Shown here one piece after another: positions 1-8,574 of a stretch of DNA of 64,000 bases; positions within the stretch are counted from its first letter, which is position 1, and every line of letters begins with the position of its first letter. Location of the stretch: contig JARWKL010000002.1 in the NCBI GenBank assembly GCA_029961685.1, positions 32,456,908 to 32,520,907 of the forward strand, in the 5' to 3' direction. Below the pieces are notes generated by a model. The model was not told the DNA's origin, made no database searches, and was given only the letters and a program-made list of their open reading frames with translations. This DNA comes from Aristolochia californica (Eukaryota; Streptophyta; Magnoliopsida; Piperales; Aristolochiaceae). Position numbers and translations under genes: made by a program.

Positions 1-2
1 TC

Positions 3-346
3 TCTATGTTGCAGAAGATAGTTGCTCTTTCCACTACTGAGGCAGAATATGTTGTTTTGACTGAAGCTAGGAAAGAGATGGTATGGTTGCAATCTTTCTG
101 GGAAGAATGTGTTGTGTTGCGACAAGTTAGAGTGCCATTCATTTAGAAAAGAATCCCGTTTATCCTGTTAAAACAAAGCACATACAGGTGCGTTCTCACT
201 TTGTCAGATCGGCTCTGGAGGATGGAGTCTTAGCACTTGAAAAGATTCAAGGAAATCAAAATTCGGCTGATATGTTGACAAAGATTGTTACGATTGAGAA
301 ATTGAAGTTGTGTGCAACTTCAGTTGGACTTCTCTCTATGGATTGA
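3..346 (+). pseudogene. Ty1/copia polyprotein, RNase H end (partial)
   Basis: This is the last part of a copia polyprotein, the RNase H that removes the RNA strand during reverse transcription. It reads ALSTTEAEYVVLTEA followed by KEMVWLQ, the usual copia RNase H signature. After a frame change near 120-150 it continues with KTKHIQVRSHFVRSAL, the NSADMLTK tail motif and a stop at 344-346. The upstream part lies outside the window. A purine-rich tract at 393-404 and an LTR start follow directly, so this is the genuine 3' end of an element. The frame change means the copy is dead. Family call firm; lineage not determined. Confidence 0.85.
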
Positions 347-404
347 GAAAGTGTTGCCTTTGCAAAGGAGATTTTGATGATGGATTAGTCTCCAAGTGGG
401 AGAT

Positions 405-860
405 TGTTAAGTTGTGGGGCCTAATCAACGCCCTACGCTGAGTCGGTACACAGATTGACCTTGTATCGTAGTTGCCTTAATTTTCTCTTTGTAATTGAGG
501 GGTGTCGCTATTAAATCATCACCGAGAAGGTGCTGGAGTTGTAGATCGAGAGAGGTTAGAGAAAACACCTGTAACTGTGTGCGAACCAGTGGTTTTCACC
601 CACCAAACCGAACAATGGCTATTTTGACGGAGTCCCGGTCCAAGCTGAGTTAACCCATCGAACCTGTGACAAACTTGGGGTAGCTGCTTCTGCTTTTGAT
701 TCGTTTGGGTTAACTCGAGTTATCTCGAACCGAGTCAACTTGATTTGGGTCAACTCGGGTCCCAGTTAACCTGACTCGGCCCACTTTTTTTTTTGCCTCA
801 GTTATATGGGTCCGGGTCCCGAGTTCTTTACATATTTCTTTTGCGACTCGACCATATTGG
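405..860 (+). repeat. Start of copia 3' LTR; far end undefined
   Basis: A TGTTAAGTTGTGGGG start sits right after the purine tract (CCAAGTGGGAGAT) that follows the RNase H stop, the standard copia layout. I could not find a convincing CA end, so the LTR length is unknown. The stretch from about 600 to 860 is rich in short motifs such as AACTCG and GACTCGG and has no coding sequence I recognise. Confidence 0.55.
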
Positions 861-1489
861 TCTAATATTTGACTTGGTTCCTTTTTTCTCTGACTGGATT
901 ATTATTTTTTATTGTTGGTAGCTTATTCCTTGGTCAACATATTATTCGGTGCATAACCTTCATGGACTCGCATCGGATTATTTTATGGGTTATTGGATTT
1001 TCATTATTTGGTACGTGTTATTGGGCCCAAGCTCATTTTAGCTACTACTGTTGTGTATCTTTGGCTTAGACATTATTATTGAAGAAGGCTTCCCAATTGA
1101 TGTTTTTTTCAGCATTGGTTATTTTGATAAAGAAGAAAGCACATGGTGGCCCTAGAATATTATCTTTCAAGTGATTTCCCATTACCATTATTACTCCTAC
1201 CATTTGAGAGTCAGTGTTCTATGGAGGGACACAGTGATGGAGGAGTTTTATTACACTTCTGAGCACTGCATATAGTTATTTGATTGGAGTATGGAACGAT
1301 ATCTTATAGCTAAGAGTAATTTTACTCTCACTTATATTATGCCAGTTGGGCCTCTTGGAAGAGACCACCAGTTTGAGGGGGAGTGTTGGAAGATATGGTG
1401 GACCGCCATTTTATACAGGAAGATCCTATACACCATTTGAAGCAAGCTGGTCGTTCATGATGTTCTCTCATCCCCAACCTGAGGGGGAG
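861..1489 (+). mobile_element. Copia-like 'B' element, 3' internal non-coding part
   Basis: This stretch has the same landmarks in the same order as four other B copies: a GGATTATTATTTT block, a GGGCCCAAGC block near 1024, ACATTATTATTGAAGAAG at 1069, a GAGAGTC(AG)TGTTCTATGGAGGGACAC block near 1207, and two GAGGGGGAGTGTTGGAAGAT blocks. Matching copies lie at 16640-17065 plus 22583-22813 and at 27930-28578. No coding domain is visible, and B looks non-autonomous throughout the window. The last block at 1479-1489 is the polypurine tract. Confidence 0.6.
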
Positions 1490-1502
1490 TGTTGGAAGAT
1501 AG
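1490..1502 (+). repeat. B element LTR, first bases before gypsy-1 insertion
   Basis: TGTTGGAAGATAG starts a B-type LTR straight after the purine tract. It is cut by gypsy-1 and resumes at 6614 with GCCCAAGCCC. The last five bases, GATAG (1498-1502), are the gypsy-1 target duplication, repeated at 6609-6613. Confidence 0.8.
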
Positions 1503-1876
1503 TGTTAGGCTCTCTAGCCATGGATCGAGTCACCCGGCGATCTCCTCTAGCTTCCAGATTGAATGATGAGGAAGGGAAGGATTTGGGGTTCTTGGAACGC
1601 CCAATGGTGAAGGACGTGAGTCTTGAAAGGAGCTCCCACGTTAGGCCTCTTTGGAGAGAGAACCTGATCTCATTTAGACTAATGATCAATGCTTCTCTTC
1701 ATTCCTTCACTTGACGCCCTAAATAGGTCAAGGAAAACATCAAAGGTTCTATAATTACAATTAGACCCTTATGGAACTTCAAATTAAAATTAAACCCCTA
1801 AGGTACTGAAATACAAGTTTACTCCATCTATTCTCTTCTCCGGTTAGCCACTCTTGATGCTATGGAGTCCATAACA
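1503..1876 (-). repeat. Gypsy-1 3' LTR
   Basis: A 374-bp direct repeat of 6235-6608. By eye the two copies differ at four sites, about 99 percent identity, so the insertion is young. On the reverse strand it holds the last 16 codons of Pol. It also contains the reading frame that opens Gag in the other LTR. Confidence 0.95.
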
Positions 1877-4800
1877 TCACCCCCCTCCTGAAGAAAGAGC
1901 TTGTCCTCAAGCTCGAAAGTGGGAAATAGAGTCTGGAAGGACTCGAGTGTCTCCCAAGAGGCTTCTATCAATTCCTTGTCAGTCCACCGAACCAACACTT
2001 CCCAAGCGTTGTTAACTCGCCTGGCTTGAAGGATCTGAGCGGGCGTGGGCATGGACCTGCCATCTTTGAGAGGAGGCAGAGGGGTATGCAGCAGTGGTGA
2101 GTCTCCCTTGAACGGTTTGAGAAGGGAGACGTGGAAGACGTCATGGAGCTTGGCGTCTGGTGGTAGTTTCAAACGATACGCCACAGTGCCAATACGTTGC
2201 ATGATCTGGAATGGCCCATAAAATTTTGGAGAGAGCTTATGGCGTTTGATGGCTGCAAGAGATAGTTGGCGGTATGGCTGAAGTTTGAGCCAAACAAATT
2301 CTCCAGGTGCAAAGGAAATGGGACGGTGTCCTTTGTCATAAGTATGCTTCATAGTTGCTTGTGAACGTTGTAACTGAAGGCGGACTTGAGCAAGCATTGC
2401 ATCTCTGTCGGCTAATGCTTGGTCCAATGCTGCTACCCGAGAAGACCCCGGTTCATAAGAAAGTAGTCGCGGAGGTTCGCGTCCATAAACAACTTGAAAA
2501 GGGGTAGTACCCAAGGCGGTGTGGTATGAGGTATTATAACAATACTCCGCCCATGCTAACCAACGAACCCACAGTCGGGGCGTGTCCCCCACAAAGCACC
2601 GCAAATACATCGCCAATGTGCGGTTAACCACTTCTGTCTTGCCGTCTGTTTGAGGGTGGTATGCTGACGAAAAAACTAACTTAGAACCATGGAGCTTAAA
2701 TAGTTCCCCCCAGAATTTACTGGTGAAGATAGCATCACGGTCGCTGGTGATGGTCTCTGGAAGGCCATGGAGACGGACAATATTATCCATGAAGAGCTGA
2801 GCGACCTGTGTGGCTGTATACGGATGGCTGAGGGCCATAAAATGGGCATATTTCGAGAACCGGTCTACCACAACAAAAATAACAGATTTCCCTGCAGAAG
2901 GAGGAAGACCATCGATAAAATCCATTGATAGATTTGCCCATACCTGTGAAGGAAGTGGAAGTGGCTGGAGCAAGCCGGCGGGTTGTAAGGATTCAGACTT
3001 ATTCCTCTGACAGATCTGGCACGCTGCAACATACTCAGCAATGACCCGCTTCATACCGCTCCAATAAAATTCCCGACTGAGGCGGAAGTATGTTTTCTGC
3101 TGGCCCTCATGTGTACTATCATGAAAGGAGGCAATAATGGCAGGAACGAGTACCGACGAAGGATGAAGATAAATGCGTCCTTTATACAGAATGAGACCGT
3201 CCTGTAGTGTCCAGTTCTTGTCCTTGGAATGGTTTTCGATTTGAGCTTGTAACTCAAGGAGATCTGGATGATGGCTAGTATCCTGACGGATTGTGTCCAG
3301 CAAGGGCGACTTGGGGTGGCTCAATGCGTGTAAATGTGAATCCTCTAGTTCTCGGCGTGACAAAGCGTCTGCTGCCCTGTTGAGATAACCCGGTTTGTAT
3401 TCTACTTGAAAATCGAATCCCATTAATTTGCTGAGCCAATGTTGTTGTGGGGATGTAGTAAGGCGCTGCTCCAATAAATATTTTAGGCTACAGTGGTCTG
3501 TCCTGATCACAAAAGGTCTGCCCCACAGATACGGCCGCCAATGCTGCACAGCTTTGGCCAAACCGATAAGTTCCCTTTCATACGTGGCTAACTTGTGATG
3601 GTGAGGAGCGAGATGGCGGCTGAAATAGGCAATGGGGTGACCCTGTTGCTGCAAGACGGCACCAATCCCTCCCCCGGATGCATCGCATTCTATGATGAAA
3701 TTTTCGGCAAAGTTGGGCAATTGGAGAACTGGTGCTGACGCTAATGCCTGTTTTAAGTTGGTAAATGAGGAGTCTGCCAACTGAGACCATTGAAAGGCAT
3801 GCTTCTTCAGTAAATTATGCAATGGTGCTGCCAGGTGACCGTAGTCTTTGATAAATTTTCTATAATACCCTGCGAGACCAAGGAACCCTTTCAAAGCTGT
3901 AACGGTGTGAGGTGTGGGCCAATCCATCACCGATTGCATCTTGCTGAAATCTGGTTTCACCCCGGATGCTGAGATCACATGCCCCAAATAAGCTACTTCG
4001 GATGTGGCAAAGTCACATTTGGCACGATTGAGAAATAAATGGTGTGCTCGGAGAATGGTGAAAACCTGTCTCAATTGATGCAAGTGTGCTGCCCAAGTTT
4101 TGCTATAGACCAGGATATCGTCAAAAAAAACTAAAACATGCTTCCGTAAGAAAGGGCGAAATACCTGGTTCATAAGCGCTTGAAAGGTGGACGGGGCATT
4201 GGATAGCCCAAATGGCATCACCAAGAACTCGTAGTGACCATGGTGGGTGCGGAAGGCAGTTTTTTCGATATCCTCTGAATAAACCCGAATCTGATGGTAG
4301 CCAGATTTTAAGTCCAACTTTGTAAATAGTTGAGAGCCGTGTAGCTCATCCAATAATTCATCGACCACTGGAATTGGAAATTTATCTTTGATGGTGCGAG
4401 CATTGAGGTCACGGTAATCCACACAAAAGCGCCAAGATTTGTCTGATTTCTTTACGAGTAATACCGGGGATGAAAAAGGAGAACGACTAGGCTGAATAAT
4501 ACCTTGGTGTAGCATTTGTTGACATTGTCGTTCTATCTCATCTTTTTGCACATGGGGATAGCGGTAGGGACGCACTACCACTGGTTCTGTGCCCATCTTC
4601 AAACGAATTCTGTGATCACACTCTCTTATAGGAGGAAGGTCGGCAGGTGCCTGAAATAAATCAGCATATTCGGCCAACAATGAAGCTAAGTTATCCCCTG
4701 TTGAAGGATCCACCGAAAGTGTGTGGATGCTGCATGGCCTCTGGGCGCTATTGCCATGGAGGGTGATCGGATGGGTGTCCTGGTTAAAACTCATGGTCAG

Positions 4801-5412
4801 GGATTGGAAATCCCATAGGATCGGACCCAATCGCTGTAGCCATTTAATTCCCAAGACAAGGTCAAACCCAGCCAGCGGTATGACCAAAAAATCTGCTACA
4901 AAGGAGTGACCTTCAATAGTAAAGGGCACTGCTGAACCGAACCCCACTGTGGTGACCTTGTCACCGTTAGCCACTGAGACTGATATTCCTGATTTCTGCT
5001 GTAGTGATAACCCCAACTGTTGTACTGCCTGGCTGCTTATAAAATTATGTGTGCTGCCTGAGTCCACGAGTGCTAGCAGAATATGATGGTTCATGGTGGC
5101 ATGGACCTGCATGGTATTTGTGCTATGCAGTCCGGTCATGGCATGGAGGGAGATCTCTGGTGTTTCCTCCTCGGTTTGGTCCATATCCTCCTGAAAGTCA
5201 TCCTCTGAGGGGTCTTCTATTTCTACCCAAAATAGTCTTTTGCATAGATGGCCCTTGACGAATTTCTCATCACAATTGAAACATAGGCCCTGAGCCCTCC
5301 TCTGATCAATTTCTGCTTTTGTCAGACGTTTGATAAATCCTGGTAGGGGGTGTAAAGGCTGGTGGTGGTGGTTGGTTGGGAGGAGGCCTGGGGTGAGTGG
5401 GATAAGGGCCAT
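1828..5412 (-). CDS. pol: Gypsy-1 Pol: zinc knuckle, protease, RT, RNase H, integrase, chromodomain
   Basis: One open frame of 1194 residues. In order: a zinc knuckle CFNCDEKFVKGHLC (44-57); an aspartic protease with LVDSGSTHNF (catalytic D117); RT with the active-site FFDDI at 429-433; RNase H with ECDASGGG near 576; an integrase zinc finger H764, H768, C798, C801; the integrase core with D831, D891 and E927; and a C-terminal chromodomain-like segment from about 1122 that ends in ELEDKLFLQEGG. All catalytic residues I could check are present. The last 16 residues are encoded across the polypurine tract and inside the 3' LTR. The listed start is simply the first Met. Other copies in the window keep gag, zinc knuckle and protease in one frame, so the separation from gag here looks like a single-base indel. 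Confidence 0.93.
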   Translation of the reverse strand: MALIPLTPGLLPTNHHHQPLHPLPGFIKRLTKAEIDQRRAQGLCFNCDEKFVKGHLCKRLFWVEIEDPSEDDFQEDMDQTEEETPEISLHAMTGLHSTNTMQVHATMNHHILLALVDSGSTHNFISSQAVQQLGLSLQQKSGISVSVANGDKVTTVGFGSAVPFTIEGHSFVADFLVIPLAGFDLVLGIKWLQRLGPILWDFQSLTMSFNQDTHPITLHGNSAQRPCSIHTLSVDPSTGDNLASLLAEYADLFQAPADLPPIRECDHRIRLKMGTEPVVVRPYRYPHVQKDEIERQCQQMLHQGIIQPSRSPFSSPVLLVKKSDKSWRFCVDYRDLNARTIKDKFPIPVVDELLDELHGSQLFTKLDLKSGYHQIRVYSEDIEKTAFRTHHGHYEFLVMPFGLSNAPSTFQALMNQVFRPFLRKHVLVFFDDILVYSKTWAAHLHQLRQVFTILRAHHLFLNRAKCDFATSEVAYLGHVISASGVKPDFSKMQSVMDWPTPHTVTALKGFLGLAGYYRKFIKDYGHLAAPLHNLLKKHAFQWSQLADSSFTNLKQALASAPVLQLPNFAENFIIECDASGGGIGAVLQQQGHPIAYFSRHLAPHHHKLATYERELIGLAKAVQHWRPYLWGRPFVIRTDHCSLKYLLEQRLTTSPQQHWLSKLMGFDFQVEYKPGYLNRAADALSRRELEDSHLHALSHPKSPLLDTIRQDTSHHPDLLELQAQIENHSKDKNWTLQDGLILYKGRIYLHPSSVLVPAIIASFHDSTHEGQQKTYFRLSREFYWSGMKRVIAEYVAACQICQRNKSESLQPAGLLQPLPLPSQVWANLSMDFIDGLPPSAGKSVIFVVVDRFSKYAHFMALSHPYTATQVAQLFMDNIVRLHGLPETITSDRDAIFTSKFWGELFKLHGSKLVFSSAYHPQTDGKTEVVNRTLAMYLRCFVGDTPRLWVRWLAWAEYCYNTSYHTALGTTPFQVVYGREPPRLLSYEPGSSRVAALDQALADRDAMLAQVRLQLQRSQATMKHTYDKGHRPISFAPGEFVWLKLQPYRQLSLAAIKRHKLSPKFYGPFQIMQRIGTVAYRLKLPPDAKLHDVFHVSLLKPFKGDSPLLHTPLPPLKDGRSMPTPAQILQARRVNNAWEVLVRWTDKELIEASWETLESFQTLFPTFELEDKLFLQEGGDVMDSIASRVANRRRE
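1877..1890 (-). promoter_or_regulatory. Gypsy-1 polypurine tract
   Basis: Reverse-strand CAGGAGGGGGGTGA directly abuts the 3' LTR. It primes plus-strand DNA synthesis and also encodes the Pol residues QEGGD. Confidence 0.85.
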
Positions 5413-6421
5413 GGGGCTGTGGGCGAGGTTGCCAAGGAGGACGTTTGTTTAAGGACTCACGGAAGAGGCGCTGTTTGGTGTCCAATGCTCTTGCCAAATT
5501 CATGGCGTGGGCTAGGGAGGTGGGGGCTTCCAATTCCACTTCTAGGCGAAGGGGTTCTACCAGGCCAGCCGTGAACAAATTGACATAAAGTTCAGGTCGG
5601 ACCAAATGACTTGCACGAGCAAGTTTTTCTTGGAACAATTTCTGATATTGTTCTATAGTGCCAAGCTGTTTTAGATTGACCAAATCCCCAACTGGGTTGC
5701 TGCGAAGCGGAGGACCAAACCGTAGCATACAATTTTCTTTGAAAAATTCCCAATCATAGACCACAAATTCGTTTTTGAATTGATGAAACCACATAAGCGC
5801 TTCATCGAGCATGTGGAAGGCGGCTAATTGAACCTTGCCTTCGGGCAGAGTTCCTTGATTGGAAAAGAAATGATCACACCTGTGCAACCACATTAAAGGG
5901 TCGGAGGACCCATCATACATTGGAAAATCAAGCTTTGTGTACCTTGGCACGGTAGGAGGGGCTGGATGGAGGCCCCCACGAGGTTGAGGTGTTTGGCGCA
6001 GGGGAGGAGGTGGAGGCGTTGGCAGAGGGTTGAGAGGATCTGCTGGACGTGATGAGGATGCCATCTGGACCGAAAGCTGGGTGAATCCTTCTTCCATGCG
6101 TGACAGCAACATCTGGAATTTTCCCTCCAAGCCATCGATTTGAGATTGAAGACCAGCATGGTTTTCTTCCACAAAATTTCGAATTTCTGCAGGTGAAGAG
6201 GAATCACCAAGGGTGGTCCTGTCTGATACCACGTTGTTAGGCTCTCTAGCCATGGATCGAGTCACCCGGCGATCTCCTCTAGCTTCCAGATTGAATGATG
6301 AGGAAGGGAAGGATTTGGGGTTCTTGGAACGCCCAATGGTGAAGGACGTGAGTCTTGAAAGGAGCTCCCACGTTAGGTCTCTTTGGAGAGAGAACCTGAT
6401 CTCATTTAGACTAATGATCAA
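5306..6421 (-). CDS. gag: Gypsy-1 Gag, opening inside the 5' LTR
   Basis: An open frame of 371 residues. Residues 1-62 lie inside the 5' LTR and the next few span the tRNA primer site, giving the run EPNNVVSDRTTLGDSSSP. The central part (about 155-330) is a Ty3-type Gag capsid region with YTKLDFPMYDGSSDPLMWL, HMLDEALMWFHQF, YQKLFQEKLARA and LEVELEAP, followed by a proline-rich linker. It ends early because the frame shifts within a run of five C (plus-strand G 5346-5350) just before the zinc knuckle, which is read in the pol frame. Which Met is used is unknown. VTRSMARE just upstream of the primer site is conserved in several other copies and is a good candidate. Confidence 0.88.
   Translation of the reverse strand: MIISLNEIRFSLQRDLTWELLSRLTSFTIGRSKNPKSFPSSSFNLEARGDRRVTRSMAREPNNVVSDRTTLGDSSSPAEIRNFVEENHAGLQSQIDGLEGKFQMLLSRMEEGFTQLSVQMASSSRPADPLNPLPTPPPPPLRQTPQPRGGLHPAPPTVPRYTKLDFPMYDGSSDPLMWLHRCDHFFSNQGTLPEGKVQLAAFHMLDEALMWFHQFKNEFVVYDWEFFKENCMLRFGPPLRSNPVGDLVNLKQLGTIEQYQKLFQEKLARASHLVRPELYVNLFTAGLVEPLRLEVELEAPTSLAHAMNLARALDTKQRLFRESLNKRPPWQPRPQPHGPYPTHPRPPPNQPPPPAFTPPTRIYQTSDKSRN
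6221..6231 (-). promoter_or_regulatory. Gypsy-1 primer binding site (initiator Met tRNA)
   Basis: Reverse-strand TGGTATCAGAC, three bases inside the 5' LTR, matches the initiator Met tRNA 3' end that primes most plant LTR elements. Here it is also part of the open Gag frame (VVSD). Confidence 0.85.
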
Positions 6422-6608
6422 TGCTTCTCTTCATTCCATCACTTGACGCCCTAAATAGGTCAAGGAAAACATCAAAGGTTCTATAATTACAATTAGACCC
6501 TTACGGAACTTCAAATTACAATTAAACCCCTAAGGTACTGAAATACAAGTTTACTCCATCTATTCTCTTCTCCGGTTAGCCACTCTTGATGCTATGGAGT
6601 CCATAACA
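6235..6608 (-). repeat. Gypsy-1 5' LTR
   Basis: A direct repeat of 1503-1876 with four visible substitutions. It is followed by the second GATAG copy at 6609-6613. On the reverse strand it encodes the first 62 residues of the long Gag frame. Confidence 0.95.
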
Positions 6609-6613
6609 GATAG

Positions 6614-6831
6614 GCCCAAGCCCACTTGACCAAGGAAGGCCCACAAATCCATGTGTGTTAGAAGATGGGCTCAAGCCCATTAGACAAAGAAAGGCCCACA
6701 CATCCAAGAGATGTGGAAGATGGGCTCAAGGTCCACATATCAAGGAGAAGGCCCATAAGCCCATATAGTGATGGCAAGATGGTAAATAAAGAGTCATCGC
6801 ATAGAGATGGCATTGTTGTAATTAGGTTAAT
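6614..6831 (+). repeat. B element LTR, resumed after gypsy-1
   Basis: It continues the LTR begun at 1490. The blocks AAGGCCCACA, GATGGGCTCAAGCCCA and AAATAAAGAGTCATC match the B LTR at 22814-23060 closely. At 6832 the match stops and a gypsy-type LTR start (TGTTATGGACTTGATAGCC) takes over. Confidence 0.75.
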
Positions 6832-7021
6832 GTTATGGACTTGATAGCCGAACGAGTCATCTAAAGGCGATGCAGAGAAGATCACTCTATTACTTAGAAC
6901 TTATGTTTTGATTTATTTCAGCAATTACTCAGAACTTATGTTTGAATTATTTCAGCTCATAGAGCGTGTAAGCCATAATGGCAATTCTATAAAACTGTTG
7001 TTGGTCCTCAACGAGCAGCTT
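6832..7021 (+). repeat. Short gypsy LTR-like start, then unassigned DNA
   Basis: TGTTATGGACTTGATAGCC followed by GAACGAGTCATC resembles the starts of the C and F gypsy LTRs at 7761, 53809 and 61171. The similarity fades after about 40 bases. The rest is AT-rich and holds no gene I can see. Confidence 0.4.
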
Positions 7022-7240
7022 CAATTACTGTTTTCTTGAGTCTACAATGCCTTTTGTTACTGCTTTATTTTTACTCCTAATCTAGTGTAGGCACAACAAT
7101 TACTGTTTTCATGATTCCAACATGCCTTTTGTTGCTTCTTTATTTTTACTCCTAATCTAGTGTAGGCACAACAATTACTGTTTTCATGCCCAACAATTAC
7201 TGTTTTCATGCCCAACATGCCTTTTGCTGCTTCTTACTTA
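7022..7240 (+). repeat. 75-bp tandem repeat, about 2.9 copies
   Basis: Units begin with CAATTACTGTTTTC at 7022, 7097, 7172 and 7194. The first two are full 75-bp units that include CCTTTTGTT and CCTAATCTAGTGTAGGCACAA. The third is cut to 22 bp, and the fourth stops partway. The array lies between an LTR fragment and a gypsy pol tail and has no coding potential. Confidence 0.85.
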
Positions 7241-7395
7241 TTTAGATTTTGACCCTAGCCTTATTGGCTTATCGGTAAGTAGGATAAATTGCCATTGGCA
7301 ACCTCACGGATTTTGAAGGTCCTTAAATTGTACATATTAACCAACGTGGTTCGTTAGCTACTTAGTAAGGTAGGGCACAACTCCATTTTGTTTCG
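7241..7395. other. Non-coding stretch, nothing recognised
   Basis: There is no convincing open frame and no repeat shared with the rest of the window. It separates the tandem repeat from the gypsy pol tail. Confidence 0.4.
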
Positions 7396-7736
7396 GGCCA
7401 CCAACATCGACTTTCTCCAAAGTACTTTGGGCCTTTCTATATTATTCAGCGAATCAGGCCAGTCGCCTATCAATTGCAACTTCCTGCAATGGCTAAACTT
7501 CATGATGTGTTCCATGCTTCCTTACTTAAACCCTTTAAGGGTCCCTTCCTTCGGTGGACAATAGATGGGTTATTCTTACTCCAGCTACGGTATTGCATGC
7601 CCATCATATTAATGACCAGTGAGAGATTCTAGTACATTGGAAGGACACCGAACAAGAGGATGCTACAAGGGAACAACTGGCAAACTTCAAACTGGTCTAC
7701 CCATCTTACGAGCTTGAGGACAAACTCTTTCTCCAT
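7396..7736 (+). pseudogene. Gypsy-C type Pol C-terminus (relic)
   Basis: It encodes the end of a chromovirus Pol. [12 protein letters not shown] and [19 protein letters not shown] lead to LLKPFKG, and a decayed chromodomain ends in YELEDKLFLHGG. The same run occurs at 60800-61160. The frame changes at least once near 7560. Everything upstream of the integrase C-terminus is missing, so this is the 3' end of a truncated element. Confidence 0.8.
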
Positions 7737-7754
7737 GGGGGGGGGGGGGGGGGG
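7737..7754 (+). promoter_or_regulatory. Polypurine tract expanded to an 18-G run
   Basis: The usual G-rich tract before the gypsy 3' LTR is here 18 consecutive G, followed by CGCAGT and the LTR start at 7761. Similar runs occur in two other elements of this window. Confidence 0.75.
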
Positions 7755-7760
7755 CGCAGT

Positions 7761-8574
7761 TGTTGAGGACTCAATAGCAGACTAAGTCACCCAAAGGAGG
7801 TGGCAATGACTTATTGAGTTAATTATTTTTAAATTTCATATGTTATATTGCTTTAAGTATATTTTTTCTTTAATTATGTAATGACCCAGGTCACAGAGGC
7901 AGAATTATCAATTGAAGCCCTAAAACTCTATTGACGTCAAACTCTATTTCGAGGGTAAAAAAATAGAAGAAAGACAAACATTGAATTAGGTTAGGCAGGG
8001 TTTGGGGTTCTCCTTGATGAGCTCTAGGGTTTGGGAGGTCTCCTTGACGAGCTCTAGGTAGTTCTTCCTTGATTTTGGGTTTATTCTTTCTCTTTTGAAT
8101 TCTGGTTTGCATTGATCTTACCGTAGACAAGGGGGAAGGATTGATTTACTATTTTTGAGTTCAATTAGAGGCTGTAGCCTCTCCTACATCCATAGGAGCA
8201 AGAGGGAGCTCCTCTCCTCCATTCCGAGCATGAATAGGGGTTTCCCCAAGCCCCAATCCGAGAGCAAATTCTAAAAAGATGCCTTTAGGAAATCCTTATC
8301 CCTCATACGTGAACATCAGCACCTTGCCAAGAGGGTCCTTACCCTCTCAGCCATGAGCAGCCAAGGGTTCAACCCCTTTTTGGCCGAGAACATAAAAAAT
8401 TATCATTTCTTACTGAGAAAAATCAAGAAAAGGAAACTCCTTTTCAGTCTTACCGAGACCAGCTCAAGAAAAGGAAACGTCTTTTCATCCTTACCGAGAG
8501 GAACAGCTCTATTACAGTGTTGGATTCACAAATCCCACACCGAGTTACTCGATCCATGGCTAGGGACAATAACA
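7761..8574 (+). repeat. Gypsy-C type 3' LTR
   Basis: It starts TGTTGAGGACTCAATAGCAG and ends GGGACAATAACA, matching the gypsy-C LTR at 61171-62019 along its length. Shared blocks include GGTCTCCTTGATGAGCTCT, GTGTTGGATTCACAAATCCC and CTCGATCCATG near the end. No matching 5' LTR is close by, because the element is truncated upstream. Confidence 0.8.

Larger units (their letters stand above)
1503..6608 (-). mobile_element. Gypsy-1: near-intact Ty3/gypsy chromovirus
   Basis: A complete 5.1-kb element on the reverse strand. It has two 374-bp LTRs (1503-1876 and 6235-6608) that start TGTTAG and end ATAACA on the plus strand, and that differ by eye at only four positions. The TSD is a perfect GATAG (1498-1502 and 6609-6613). 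The primer site for initiator Met tRNA is at 6221-6231 and the polypurine tract at 1877-1890. Gag, protease, RT, RNase H, integrase and a chromodomain-like tail are all present in that order, which makes it a chromovirus. Small size and short LTRs suggest the Reina group (inference). The only clear lesion is a frame change between gag and pol near 5346. Confidence 0.95.

Noticed and set aside
5306..5412. Programmed +1 frameshift between gypsy-1 gag and pol
   Set aside because: Related copies in this window (32683-33294 and 47327-48055) keep Gag, zinc knuckle and protease in one frame, and the shift falls in a homopolymer, so a simple indel is more likely.
1346..6446. Plus-strand open stretches in gypsy-1 and its LTRs
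   Set aside because: They are antisense to gag-pol, show no domain, and follow from the reading frame on the other strand.
7022..7240. CRISPR array
   Set aside because: The repeats are contiguous 75-bp units without distinct spacers, and this is plant DNA.
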